Assembly: GCF_900637855.1 (NCBI RefSeq)
Contig: NZ_LR134440.1
Location: 434,001 to 498,000, forward strand
DNA: 64,000 nucleotides
Source of the DNA: Neisseria animaloris
GTDB lineage: Bacteria; Pseudomonadota; Gammaproteobacteria; Burkholderiales; Neisseriaceae
Direction: 5' to 3'
Below the pieces are notes generated by a model, which saw only the letters and a list, made by a program, of their open reading frames with translations, was not told the DNA's origin and did not search any database. The translations under genes were made by a program, and so were the position numbers. This document shows, one piece after another, positions 26,045 to 34,109 of the stretch (positions are counted from its first letter, which is position 1; each line of letters begins with the position of its first letter).

Positions 26045-27424
26045 TCAGACCTGCAAAGCAGTAAGCAGTTTATCGTGAATACCGCCGAAACCTCCGTTGC
26101 TCATTACCAAAATATGATCTCCTTCTCGAGCGTGCTTCACAATTTCCGCCACAAATGCATCAAAATCCTTGCCTGTGTACAATTTGCCGCCAAGCGGCGC
26201 AAGAGCGCCGGCAACATCCCAATCCACACCGCCCGCATAGCAAAATACCAAATCGGCTTCCGCCAAACTTTCCGGCAATGCGGCTTTCATCGTGCCGAGT
26301 TTCATGGTGTTCGAGCGTGGCTCCAACACGGCGAGAATACGGGATTTGCCTACCTTCTGCCGTAAACCCGCCACAGTAGTGGTGATTGCGGTGGGATGGT
26401 GGGCAAAATCGTCATAAACCGTAACGCCTTTCACCGTGCCTTTGATTTCCATACGGCGTTTTACGTTTTTAAATTCTGCCAACGCTTCACAGACCGTCTG
26501 AATATCCACACCGGCATGGCGGGCAGCCGCAATAACGGCCAGTGCATTCATACGGTTGTGTCCGCCGATAATGTCCCAAGCCACATGCCCTACCCGCTTG
26601 CCTTCCAGCAACACATCAAATGAACCGTCTTCGCCCACATTCGCTACCTGCCAACCGTTTTCACTGCCGAAAAATGCTACGGGGGTCCAGCAGCCTTTAT
26701 CTAAGGTGTCGCGCAAACTTTGTTCGGTGCCGTTGCAGGCAATCAGCCCTTCAGACGGCACAGTACGGACGAGATGATGGAATTGGGTTTGAATCGCAGC
26801 CAAATCCGCAAAAATATCGGCATGGTCGAATTCTAGATTGTTCAGAATGCAGGTGCGTGGGCGGTAGTGAACGAATTTAGAGCGTTTGTCGAAAAACGCC
26901 GTATCGTATTCGTCGGCCTCAATCACGAAAAACGGCGACTGTCCCTGTGGGTCTTGGCGCGGAGCCTGCGGCAGACGGGCCGATACGCTGAAATTTTGCG
27001 GCACGCCACCTATCAAAAAGCCCGGAGCCAATCCTGCATATTCGAGTACCCATGCCAACATGGATGCAGTGGTGGTTTTACCGTGCGTGCCGGCTACGGC
27101 CAGCACCCAACGGCTGTGCAGCACGTTTTCAGCCAACCATTGGGGGCCTGAAATATAAGGTAAGCCGCGATTTAAGACGGCCTCCACCACTTCCATGCCG
27201 CGTTTGGCCACATTACCGATCACATACACATCTGCGTTGAAAATATCGAGCTGTGCGGCATCGAATCCTTCGTGAACACCGATACCGAGGGCTTCAAGCT
27301 GTGTGCTCATCGGCGGGTATATCTTCGTATCGCAACCGGTTACTTTAAAACCCGCCTCTTTGGCAATAGCGGCAACGCCGCCCATAAATGTGCCACCGAT
27401 ACCGATAATGTGTATGTGTTTCAT
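26045..27424 (-). CDS. mpl: Mpl, UDP-MurNAc:L-Ala-gamma-D-Glu-mDAP ligase
   Basis: 459 aa from ATG 27424 (MKHIHIIGIGGTFMGG). The 15-residue upstream extension is not conserved. Mur ligase layout: Rossmann GIGGTFMGGVA, ATP site AVAGTHGKTTTASM, central DHADIF and the DDFAHHPTAI motif. Joins recycled tripeptide to UDP-MurNAc in peptidoglycan recycling. Single gene flanked by DUS hairpins on both sides. Confidence 0.95.
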   Translation of the reverse strand: MKHIHIIGIGGTFMGGVAAIAKEAGFKVTGCDTKIYPPMSTQLEALGIGVHEGFDAAQLDIFNADVYVIGNVAKRGMEVVEAVLNRGLPYISGPQWLAENVLHSRWVLAVAGTHGKTTTASMLAWVLEYAGLAPGFLIGGVPQNFSVSARLPQAPRQDPQGQSPFFVIEADEYDTAFFDKRSKFVHYRPRTCILNNLEFDHADIFADLAAIQTQFHHLVRTVPSEGLIACNGTEQSLRDTLDKGCWTPVAFFGSENGWQVANVGEDGSFDVLLEGKRVGHVAWDIIGGHNRMNALAVIAAARHAGVDIQTVCEALAEFKNVKRRMEIKGTVKGVTVYDDFAHHPTAITTTVAGLRQKVGKSRILAVLEPRSNTMKLGTMKAALPESLAEADLVFCYAGGVDWDVAGALAPLGGKLYTGKDFDAFVAEIVKHAREGDHILVMSNGGFGGIHDKLLTALQV

Positions 27425-27499
27425 GATATGTTTCGTTGCTCGAAAAAGTGGAATTATAGCCGATTTCAACAGGCTTTAGGATATGACCTGCCGACAAAA

Positions 27500-27529
27500 A
27501 GGCCGTCTGAAACCGGTTTCAGACGGCCT
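27500..27529. terminator. DUS-pair terminator (brnQ)
   Basis: AAAGGCCGTCTGAAACC and GGTTTCAGACGGCCTTT, an almost perfect palindrome centred near 27514. It sits about 18 nt after the brnQ stop. Confidence 0.75.
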
Positions 27530-27547
27530 TTGGCAATCATTCTGCCG

Positions 27548-28876
27548 TCAGGCTTTTTTCTTAATGGCCAGATTTAAGATACAGCCCAAAATAAAACCGG
27601 CGGAAGCGGGCACAATCCAGCCTAAGCCGATATCGTAGAAAGGTAATGTATTGTTAATGGCTTTGGCAGTTTCGGGGCTGAAGCCGAATGCTGTTTTATA
27701 CGCGTCCAACAAACCCACGATCAGCGTAGAGAAGATGGTGCATATGTAAACCAAACGGCTGCCGTTGAAAAATTTATCTAAAAACGCCAATAAAATGATC
27801 ACTACGGTAAGCGGATACAGCAGCAACAGCATCGGAATCGAAAAACTAATGATGCCTGCCAAACCTTTATTGGCCAAACCGCAGGAAACCAATGTGAAAA
27901 TAACAGCAAATGTTTTATATGAAACACTTGGAACCAAACGGTTAAAATATTCGGAGCACGAAGTAATCAAACCGACGGAAGTGGTCAAACAAGCCAAAAA
28001 TACAATCACGGCAAGCAATATATTACCGGCATCGCCAAAATAAAATTGCGCACTCTTCGATAATACGGCAGCTCCGTTTTCCTGCAAGCCCAACCCCGCT
28101 ACGCTGGTTGCGCCCATATAAGCGATAAACACATAAACCACGGCCAAACAAGCAGCGGCAATCAAACCCGCTCCGGCGGTAAGCCCCAGCACTTGGCGGT
28201 TGTTGCTTACGCCCATTGCACGCACGGCATCAATTACAATGATGGCAAATACCAAAGAAGCCAGTGCATCCATGGTACCGTAACCTTCAATCATACCTTT
28301 TGCCAACGGCTGCAAAGCATATTCGCCTTGAGCTGTCTGTAATTCACCCATCGGGTTCATGGCCGCATAACCGACCAGAATCACAATGGCAATTAACAAA
28401 ATCGGCGTTAGCACTTTACCGATACGGTCGACCAGCTTGCCGGGTGACATCGCCAGCCAGTAAGAAACAGCAAAAAATAAAATACTGAAAACTGCCAGTG
28501 CAACCGTTTTATTTTCTTCTCCGAGAAACGGTACAACACCGACTTCAAAAGACACCGTTGCCGTGCGCGGCGTGGCAAACAGCGGGCCGATAGACAAATA
28601 AAGCAACGAAGCAAATAAAATACCGTACCACGGTGTAACGCGCGAAGCCAAATCCTGCACATCGCGGGAGCCGGAATAGCCGATAGCAATCACACCCAAC
28701 AACGGCAATCCCACGCCTGTCAGCAAAAAGCCTGTAACCGAGCTGAAAATATTACTGCCGGCCTGCTGGCCCAGCAAAGCCGGGAAAATCAGGTTACCCG
28801 CACCAAAAAACAAAGCGAACAGCATCAGGCCGGTGGCCACGAACGTTGCTTTCGTATGTGCGTTTGGGGTACTCAT
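27548..28876 (-). CDS. brnQ: BrnQ-family branched-chain amino acid:cation symporter
   Basis: 442 aa with about 12 membrane segments. Opening FALFFGAGNLIFPALLGQQAG is the LIVCS family signature. Imports Leu, Ile and Val with Na+ or H+. Single gene. 288 nt of AT-rich sequence upstream hold its promoter. I see no clear operator there. Confidence 0.9.
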   Translation of the reverse strand: MSTPNAHTKATFVATGLMLFALFFGAGNLIFPALLGQQAGSNIFSSVTGFLLTGVGLPLLGVIAIGYSGSRDVQDLASRVTPWYGILFASLLYLSIGPLFATPRTATVSFEVGVVPFLGEENKTVALAVFSILFFAVSYWLAMSPGKLVDRIGKVLTPILLIAIVILVGYAAMNPMGELQTAQGEYALQPLAKGMIEGYGTMDALASLVFAIIVIDAVRAMGVSNNRQVLGLTAGAGLIAAACLAVVYVFIAYMGATSVAGLGLQENGAAVLSKSAQFYFGDAGNILLAVIVFLACLTTSVGLITSCSEYFNRLVPSVSYKTFAVIFTLVSCGLANKGLAGIISFSIPMLLLLYPLTVVIILLAFLDKFFNGSRLVYICTIFSTLIVGLLDAYKTAFGFSPETAKAINNTLPFYDIGLGWIVPASAGFILGCILNLAIKKKA

Positions 28877-29164
28877 ACAAACACCTTTTTCTTTCTTTAT
28901 TACTGAAATTTAAAAATCATCACTCATTGTAAAAACGTGTGAATTGGCAGAATATAGCAGAAATCCTGAAAAAACTGATACTTCTGCAAAATATAAAAAC
29001 AATCTCTCAATATTTGAATAAATACAGGCATTTTTTTGATTTTTGAACCGAGAATCAAGCATCATTTGGTCAAAATTCAAAAAAAGCCGATATTGTTTGC
29101 ACAACACAATCATAAAAGCGATAAATACCACCATCCTGCTGGTCTGAATTTCAGATAAGCAGTT

Positions 29165-29950
29165 TCAGACGGCCTTTTCCAACCAAATAATACTGGCCAT
29201 GCGGCCGGTTTTTCCGTTGCGGCGGTAAGAAAAAAAGGTATCGCGCTCCAGCACGGTACAATGATGGCCGCCGTAAATCATACTCACACCCTCCCGCCGC
29301 AACGTGATGCGGGCCAGCGTGTAAATATCGGCCAAATATTTACCGTTGCCGATAGGTTCGAATGCATTTTCCGCCTCGTGCATGCGGGCGTAAAAAGCAT
29401 CGAACACGTCCTGCCCCACTTCAAAAGCATCTGGGCCGATGGCCGGGCCGAGATAGGCCATAATTTCAACCGGCGGCACGTTCATCTCCGCAATGGTATT
29501 CTGCAGCACCCCGCCGGCCAAACCGCGCCATCCCGCATGTGCCGCCGCCACTACCGTGCCTGCTTTATCGCAGAACAACACGGGCAAACAGTCTGCCGTC
29601 ATGCTGGCACAAGCTACTTTGCCGCTGCTGTCTACCGCTGCATCTGCGTCGGGCACATTGCCGATATGTTCTGCCGCATTCACGACACTTATGCCGTGAA
29701 TCTGATTCAGATATACCACCGGCAAACCGACCTGCTGCTGCACGATTTCACGATTTCGGGCTACGTGAAGCGGATTGTCGCCGACATGCGCCCCTAAATT
29801 CAAACTTGTAAACACTCCTTCGCTCACTCCGCCGTTGCGGGTAGTAATAAGTGTTTTCACATGAGTTGGTGCCGGCCAGTCGGCATGCAAAAACGGGACA
29901 TCGTGTGTACCGATACCGATAGCGGCATTTAAATCAAACGATTTTTCCAT
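29165..29950 (-). CDS. pgeF: PgeF/YfiH-family multicopper-type purine phosphorylase (laccase domain)
   Basis: 261 aa from ATG 29950. The longer frame adds an unconserved cysteine-rich leader. Zinc or copper ligands are H85 (QIHG), C121 (TADCLPV) and H138 (AAHAGWRG). Relatives cleave purine nucleosides, and E. coli YfiH guards peptidoglycan composition. The last codons and stop come from a DUS: AAGGCCGTCTGA reads K-A-V-stop. Confidence 0.85.
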   Translation of the reverse strand: MEKSFDLNAAIGIGTHDVPFLHADWPAPTHVKTLITTRNGGVSEGVFTSLNLGAHVGDNPLHVARNREIVQQQVGLPVVYLNQIHGISVVNAAEHIGNVPDADAAVDSSGKVACASMTADCLPVLFCDKAGTVVAAAHAGWRGLAGGVLQNTIAEMNVPPVEIMAYLGPAIGPDAFEVGQDVFDAFYARMHEAENAFEPIGNGKYLADIYTLARITLRREGVSMIYGGHHCTVLERDTFFSYRRNGKTGRMASIIWLEKAV

Positions 29951-30323
29951 AAAATTCCTTGTTTTCAGACGGCCTGAAGCAAGACAAAGGCAAGATAATA
30001 AAGGAAGCGGAGTGAGCTTACAAACACAGCCGGCCAAACCGCACTTTTCAGACGGCCTGAAATCTTTTCATGGTATCTATCAATCTTACGCTATAAATGA
30101 ATATATCTATGCCTACACACTTACCGTGCTTTTAACAGCATTTGCATTCCGAATATCGCTTAAATAAAGATTTCACCCGTTCCTTACAAATAATTTAGCA
30201 AATACACATAGAATCAAAACATCTGTTTATATGCTTTTGTCCCATTAACCTGACAATACCGCTTTTATCGTACCTGCCAACGTTCTATAATAACGCCGCG
30301 AAGAATGCCGAGAAAGATACACC
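29951..30323. other. pgeF-upp intergenic region
   Basis: 373 nt between divergent genes. Two DUS copies lie near the pgeF side (about 29963 and 30045, same orientation). AT-rich sequence follows, with a TATAAT at 30286-30291 serving upp (-35 poor). I see no further gene. Confidence 0.6.
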
Positions 30324-30950
30324 ATGAAAGTTACCATCATTGACCATCCGTTGGTTAAACATAAATTAACCTTGATGCGCGAAGCCGAATGCAGCACTTA
30401 TAAATTCCGCACCTTAACCACCGAACTCGCCCGATTGATGGCTTACGAAGCCAGCCGTGATTTCGATACTGAAAAATACATTATCGACGGCTGGTGCGGT
30501 GAAATAGAAGGCGAGCGCATCAAAGGCAAAACGTTGACCGTCGTACCGATTCTACGCGCCGGCCTCGGCATGCTTGACGGCGTACTCGACTTGATTCCCA
30601 CTGCCAAAATCAGCGTAGTAGGCCTGCAACGCGATGAGGAAACACTGAAGCCTGTTTCCTATTTTGAAAAATTCGTTGACAGCATGGAAGAACGCCCTGC
30701 CCTGATTATCGATCCCATGCTTGCCACAGGCGGTTCTATGGTTGCCACCATCGATCTCTTGAAACAAAAAGGCTGCCACAACATCAAAGCCCTCGTGCTG
30801 GTTGCCGCTCCGGAAGGCGTGAAACTGGTTAACGAAGCCCACCCTGATGTTACGATATACACCGCCGCACTCGATAGCCACTTAAACGAACACGGCTATA
30901 TCATGCCCGGCTTGGGCGATGCCGGCGATAAAATTTTCGGCACCCGTTAA
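30324..30950 (+). CDS. upp: uracil phosphoribosyltransferase
   Basis: 208 aa type I PRTase. PRPP-binding loop [21 protein letters not shown] and the uracil-binding C-terminus [16 protein letters not shown] are present. Salvages uracil to UMP. Single gene with a DUS-pair terminator. The NCS1 permease at 45112 could supply nucleobases but is unlinked. Confidence 0.96.
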   Translation: MKVTIIDHPLVKHKLTLMREAECSTYKFRTLTTELARLMAYEASRDFDTEKYIIDGWCGEIEGERIKGKTLTVVPILRAGLGMLDGVLDLIPTAKISVVGLQRDEETLKPVSYFEKFVDSMEERPALIIDPMLATGGSMVATIDLLKQKGCHNIKALVLVAAPEGVKLVNEAHPDVTIYTAALDSHLNEHGYIMPGLGDAGDKIFGTR

Positions 30951-30973
30951 ATATCTTTGCCCTTAATCACGGA

Positions 30974-31001
30974 AGGCCGTCTGAAAAGCTTCAGACGGCC
31001 T
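30974..31001. terminator. upp terminator (DUS pair)
   Basis: GGAAGGCCGTCTGAA(AAG)...CTTCAGACGGCCTTCC with a 4-nt loop. Confidence 0.75.
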
Positions 31002-31024
31002 TCCATCGAACAAAGAAAGCACTT

Positions 31025-31342
31025 ATGAATTTTCAAGAAAACCTTGCCGCCATGCCTGCTATCGACCATTTGAGCGGATTAGATGTTTGCGACTCCGATG
31101 GGCAAGTTGTTCACCATATTCCTGCCGCGCCGGGTAAGCTCGGCTCGCTCAAACTTTACAATGCATTGGCACAAGAATTTAATCATGAGTTAAATGCAGA
31201 GACAGCCAAACGCGGCTTAATATGGTTTGCCGAGCATGTAACCGATGCTCAAGCCAACCCGGGCAAACATCCTAATATTGATCTGCTATTTAAAGTGCAA
31301 GCAGAAAACCTTAAGTTACAGTTGAAACCTTTGACTGCTTAA
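31025..31342 (+). CDS. DUF2322-like conserved protein
   Basis: 105 aa, soluble, from ATG 31025 (RBS AAAGAAAG). The pattern LPAIDHLSGLDV-like N-terminus, GKLGSLKLYNALA and KHPNIDLLFKV resembles DUF2322 (PF10084), a small family of Neisseria, Haemophilus and relatives without known role. My family match is from memory. Own terminator at 31420-31443. Confidence 0.65.
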   Translation: MNFQENLAAMPAIDHLSGLDVCDSDGQVVHHIPAAPGKLGSLKLYNALAQEFNHELNAETAKRGLIWFAEHVTDAQANPGKHPNIDLLFKVQAENLKLQLKPLTA

Positions 31343-31419
31343 CCCGCAAATCCATATGGATTTCATGATGAGATAACCTTGTCCTTTTCAAAAGATTTTA
31401 TTATTTTTAAAAACAAAAA

Positions 31420-31443
31420 CGGAACCGTTATTTTACGGTTCCG
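31420..31443. terminator. bidirectional intrinsic terminator
   Basis: CGGAACCGT (31420-31428) and ACGGTTCCG (31435-31443) with A-run before and TTTT after, between convergent genes. Confidence 0.8.
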
Positions 31444-31466
31444 CTTTTATCATCTTAAAGCGAATA

Positions 31467-33314
31467 CTATTCTGTTGCGCTGTTATTCACTTTTTGAGCA
31501 CCCTGCTGCTGCTTAATATTACCGCGTAAATAAGTCAACAAACTGTTATACGCATTTTTTGTTTGGATTTCGGTTAATGCCTGTTTAGCCGGAACGAGCT
31601 GTTCGTCAACACGTTGAGGAGGCGTAATAGCCTGCACTTCCACCAATACTGGCGCAGGCAAATCAGACAACAACACATAGGCCGGTTTATCTTTAGCCGG
31701 CCGTGCTTTTATTAATTGACCGTATGCCCCGGGAGGCATAGATTGGCGAGCCTGCTCAGCAGTCAGCTGGGATACGGGAGACCATTTCAAATCAGGTTTG
31801 CCGCCTTTCTGTAATTCGGCTAAAGCATGTTTAGCTTGAGTATCTGCGAGCCTGGCAGTTTCTGTGCGCAGATAATCTGCCCTCACATATTCTTTAGCCT
31901 GCTCAAAAGGCTGGGTGACTTCCTCTCGTACCTCTTTGGCACGAACAACCCATATCAGCCCTTCGCCTACAGTTATCGGTTCAGAATTGTGTTTTTTCTT
32001 AATCACATCTTCACTGAATACCGCATTAATCAGATTATCAGGCATTCCGGCTGCTTTACCGTTTTCTTTAGTCAACCAATCTTCAGGTGCTTCCAATTTC
32101 AGACCGGTTTTTTTAGCCGTTTCAATCAAACTTTCCGGATGGTTAAAAGCTTCCTCTGCCAATTTTTCTTTAGCTTCGTTAAATGCAGATACTGCTTTCT
32201 TTTGTTTCAATTCGGCTTCGATTCGGCCTTTTTCCTGGTCGAATGAAGGGGTGTCTTGAATATTTAAAATAGTAATAATGTGATAGCCTGCGGCCGTCTG
32301 AACCAAATCACTGATTTCGCCTTTCTTCAACGAAAATGCGCTGTCTTCAAATTCTTTCAACAAACCGCCGTCTTTCGCCAGATAGCCGAGATTTCCTCCA
32401 TTTTCAGCAGAAGCAATATCACGTGAATGTTGTTTGGCAAGAGAAGCAAATTTTGACGGTTTTGCTTTAATTTGAGCCAATACCTTTTCAGCTTCAGCCT
32501 TAGCAGCCATGCGTACATTATCGGGAGCATCCTGCTCCACAGGGAAAAGTATATGAGCTATTTCTCGCTTGGGTTTGATTGCTTTACTGTTTTTTTCAAA
32601 TTCCGCACGCAATTCTTCTTCACTTACCACCTGTTTTGCAGCTAAATCTTTAGCATCCAATGCCACATATTCCAGTTTTACTGCCTGGGGAATCACATAA
32701 TCTTTTTTATTGGCTTCGTAATATTTTTTCAGTGCCGCATCATCAATTTTGACTTGTGAAGCAAACTCTTGCGGGTTGAAAGAAACTGTGCGTACGGTAC
32801 GTTCAGACTGCGTCAACCCAATTAACTGTTTGGCTTGAGCATCGCTGACCAATGTGCCGTTTTGTACCAAATTCATCAGATTTTGCAAAGCAAACTGAGC
32901 GCGTATTTCTTCAACAAACTGGTCTTCGGTAAGGTAACGCTGACTCAAATACTGATTCAACAAAGCTTGGCTGAACTTGCCTTCGGCATCATGAAAACTA
33001 GGATCATCTACAATAATCTGTTTTAACTGTTCCGGTGAAACAGTAATGCCCATCTGCTTCGCACCTTCGGTTAACAACGCACGCTGTACCAAAACTTCGA
33101 AAATAGCATCACGTGATTCATTGCCACCTGTTGCCTGCACATTTTGCATAGCGTTGTTTAAGTCATGTTCGCTTACTTTTTGATCGCCAACTTTAACAAT
33201 GTAATCCGAACCGGGCGAAGCTACGGTACTAACACCGAAACCGATAAATGTAAGTGCTATTAATCCCAGCAAAATTTTCGCCGGGCCGCTGTATTTTTCT
33301 ACGGTAACAAACAT
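31467..33314 (-). CDS. ppiD: PpiD-type periplasmic peptidyl-prolyl isomerase
   Basis: 615 aa from ATG 33314. The longer frame is unsupported. One N-terminal membrane anchor (ILLGLIALTFIGFGV, residues 13-30), SurA-like N domain, and a parvulin domain around HILFPVEQ...ASLAKQHSRDIASAENGGNLGYL, then a long C-terminal region. Helps fold outer membrane and secreted proteins at the SecYEG exit. The order lon-hupB-ppiD is the same as in E. coli. Confidence 0.92.
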   Translation of the reverse strand: MFVTVEKYSGPAKILLGLIALTFIGFGVSTVASPGSDYIVKVGDQKVSEHDLNNAMQNVQATGGNESRDAIFEVLVQRALLTEGAKQMGITVSPEQLKQIIVDDPSFHDAEGKFSQALLNQYLSQRYLTEDQFVEEIRAQFALQNLMNLVQNGTLVSDAQAKQLIGLTQSERTVRTVSFNPQEFASQVKIDDAALKKYYEANKKDYVIPQAVKLEYVALDAKDLAAKQVVSEEELRAEFEKNSKAIKPKREIAHILFPVEQDAPDNVRMAAKAEAEKVLAQIKAKPSKFASLAKQHSRDIASAENGGNLGYLAKDGGLLKEFEDSAFSLKKGEISDLVQTAAGYHIITILNIQDTPSFDQEKGRIEAELKQKKAVSAFNEAKEKLAEEAFNHPESLIETAKKTGLKLEAPEDWLTKENGKAAGMPDNLINAVFSEDVIKKKHNSEPITVGEGLIWVVRAKEVREEVTQPFEQAKEYVRADYLRTETARLADTQAKHALAELQKGGKPDLKWSPVSQLTAEQARQSMPPGAYGQLIKARPAKDKPAYVLLSDLPAPVLVEVQAITPPQRVDEQLVPAKQALTEIQTKNAYNSLLTYLRGNIKQQQGAQKVNNSATE

Positions 33315-33649
33315 AGTCTGAAAATAGAGTGGAAAAGTAAAACCGCATTGTAACAGTGTTTCGTGAATACTGTGCATTTTTGCAGAAAGACTGCATATTT
33401 AAATGCCGGAAAATTGAACTACCCTATCAGAGTATCGCCGATACATTTAGCCGATATATTTAATCATTCGAACCCTACTTTCTTTGCATTGCCGTGCTAT
33501 AAGGACCTTTATTTGAAATGATGACTTGATTCAATTAATCTTCCATATTTTTCTTCTTAACGTTTTCTCAGGCCATCTGAAAACAATAAACAAAAAAAGC
33601 AGACGGATATGTCTGCTTTTTTGAAAACACATTATCTAAAATCCAAATA
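33315..33649. other. ppiD-hupB intergenic region
   Basis: 335 nt. Holds a degenerate DUS (GGCCATCTGAA near 33572) and the hupB terminator. The rest should contain the ppiD promoter, but I see no convincing boxes. Confidence 0.5.
33592..33622 (-). terminator. hupB terminator
   Basis: AAAAAAAGCAGAC and GTCTGCTTTTTT flank a 6-nt loop, about 28 nt after the hupB stop. Confidence 0.8.
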
Positions 33650-33919
33650 TTACAGCGCGTCTTTCAATGCTTTACCAGCACGGAATTTCGGAGTTTTAGC
33701 GGCTGCGATAGTCAAAGGAGCACCGGTTTTAGGATTACGGCCTTGACGCTCAGCACGCTCACCAACGTAGAAAGTGCCGAAACCGACCAAAGTTACGGTG
33801 TCGCCTTTTTTCAGTGCATTGGTAACGGCATTCATCATACCGTCCAAAGCTTTGGCTGCGGCAGCTTTAGAAATATCAGCTTCTTGAGCAATGGCTTCAA
33901 TCAATTCAGACTTGTTCAC
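33650..33919 (-). CDS. hupB: DNA-binding protein HU (beta-type)
   Basis: 89 aa with a GTG start at 33919. The frame is open further upstream but conserved HU sequence begins [13 protein letters not shown]. The DNA-arm region [21 protein letters not shown] is intact. A nucleoid protein that bends DNA, next to lon as in E. coli. Strong promoter at 34002-34030. Confidence 0.96.
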   Translation of the reverse strand: MNKSELIEAIAQEADISKAAAAKALDGMMNAVTNALKKGDTVTLVGFGTFYVGERAERQGRNPKTGAPLTIAAAKTPKFRAGKALKDAL

Positions 33920-34001
33920 AATAAGTCCCTTTCTATCGTTTGAAATAATGAAAGCCCCAACTATCGGGCGTTTAAGGTACAAATCTTGTACGTCTACGAC
34001 T

Positions 34002-34030
34002 TTATAACAAGCCTAAAATCGCCGTGTCAA
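34002..34030 (-). promoter_or_regulatory. hupB promoter
   Basis: On the minus strand a perfect TTGACA (34025-34030), a 17-nt spacer and TTATAA (34002-34007). A strong sigma-70 promoter in keeping with abundant HU. Confidence 0.8.
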
Positions 34031-34033
34031 GCT

Positions 34034-34090
34034 AAAAGATGCGGAATCTTGAAGATTTGCAAAGAATTTTTATCAATCACCGCATCTTTT
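34034..34090 (-). terminator. lon terminator, long-loop hairpin
   Basis: AAAAGATGCGG (34034-34044) and CCGCATCTTTT (34080-34090), 11-bp perfect stem. The loop contains a small AATCTT/AAGATT hairpin. It directly precedes the hupB -35. Confidence 0.6.
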
Positions 34091-34109
34091 ACAACACCCA
34101 CATATAAAT

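Noticed and set aside
28910..29134. 74-codon open frame upstream of brnQ
   Set aside because: AT-rich chance frame without RBS or conserved features.
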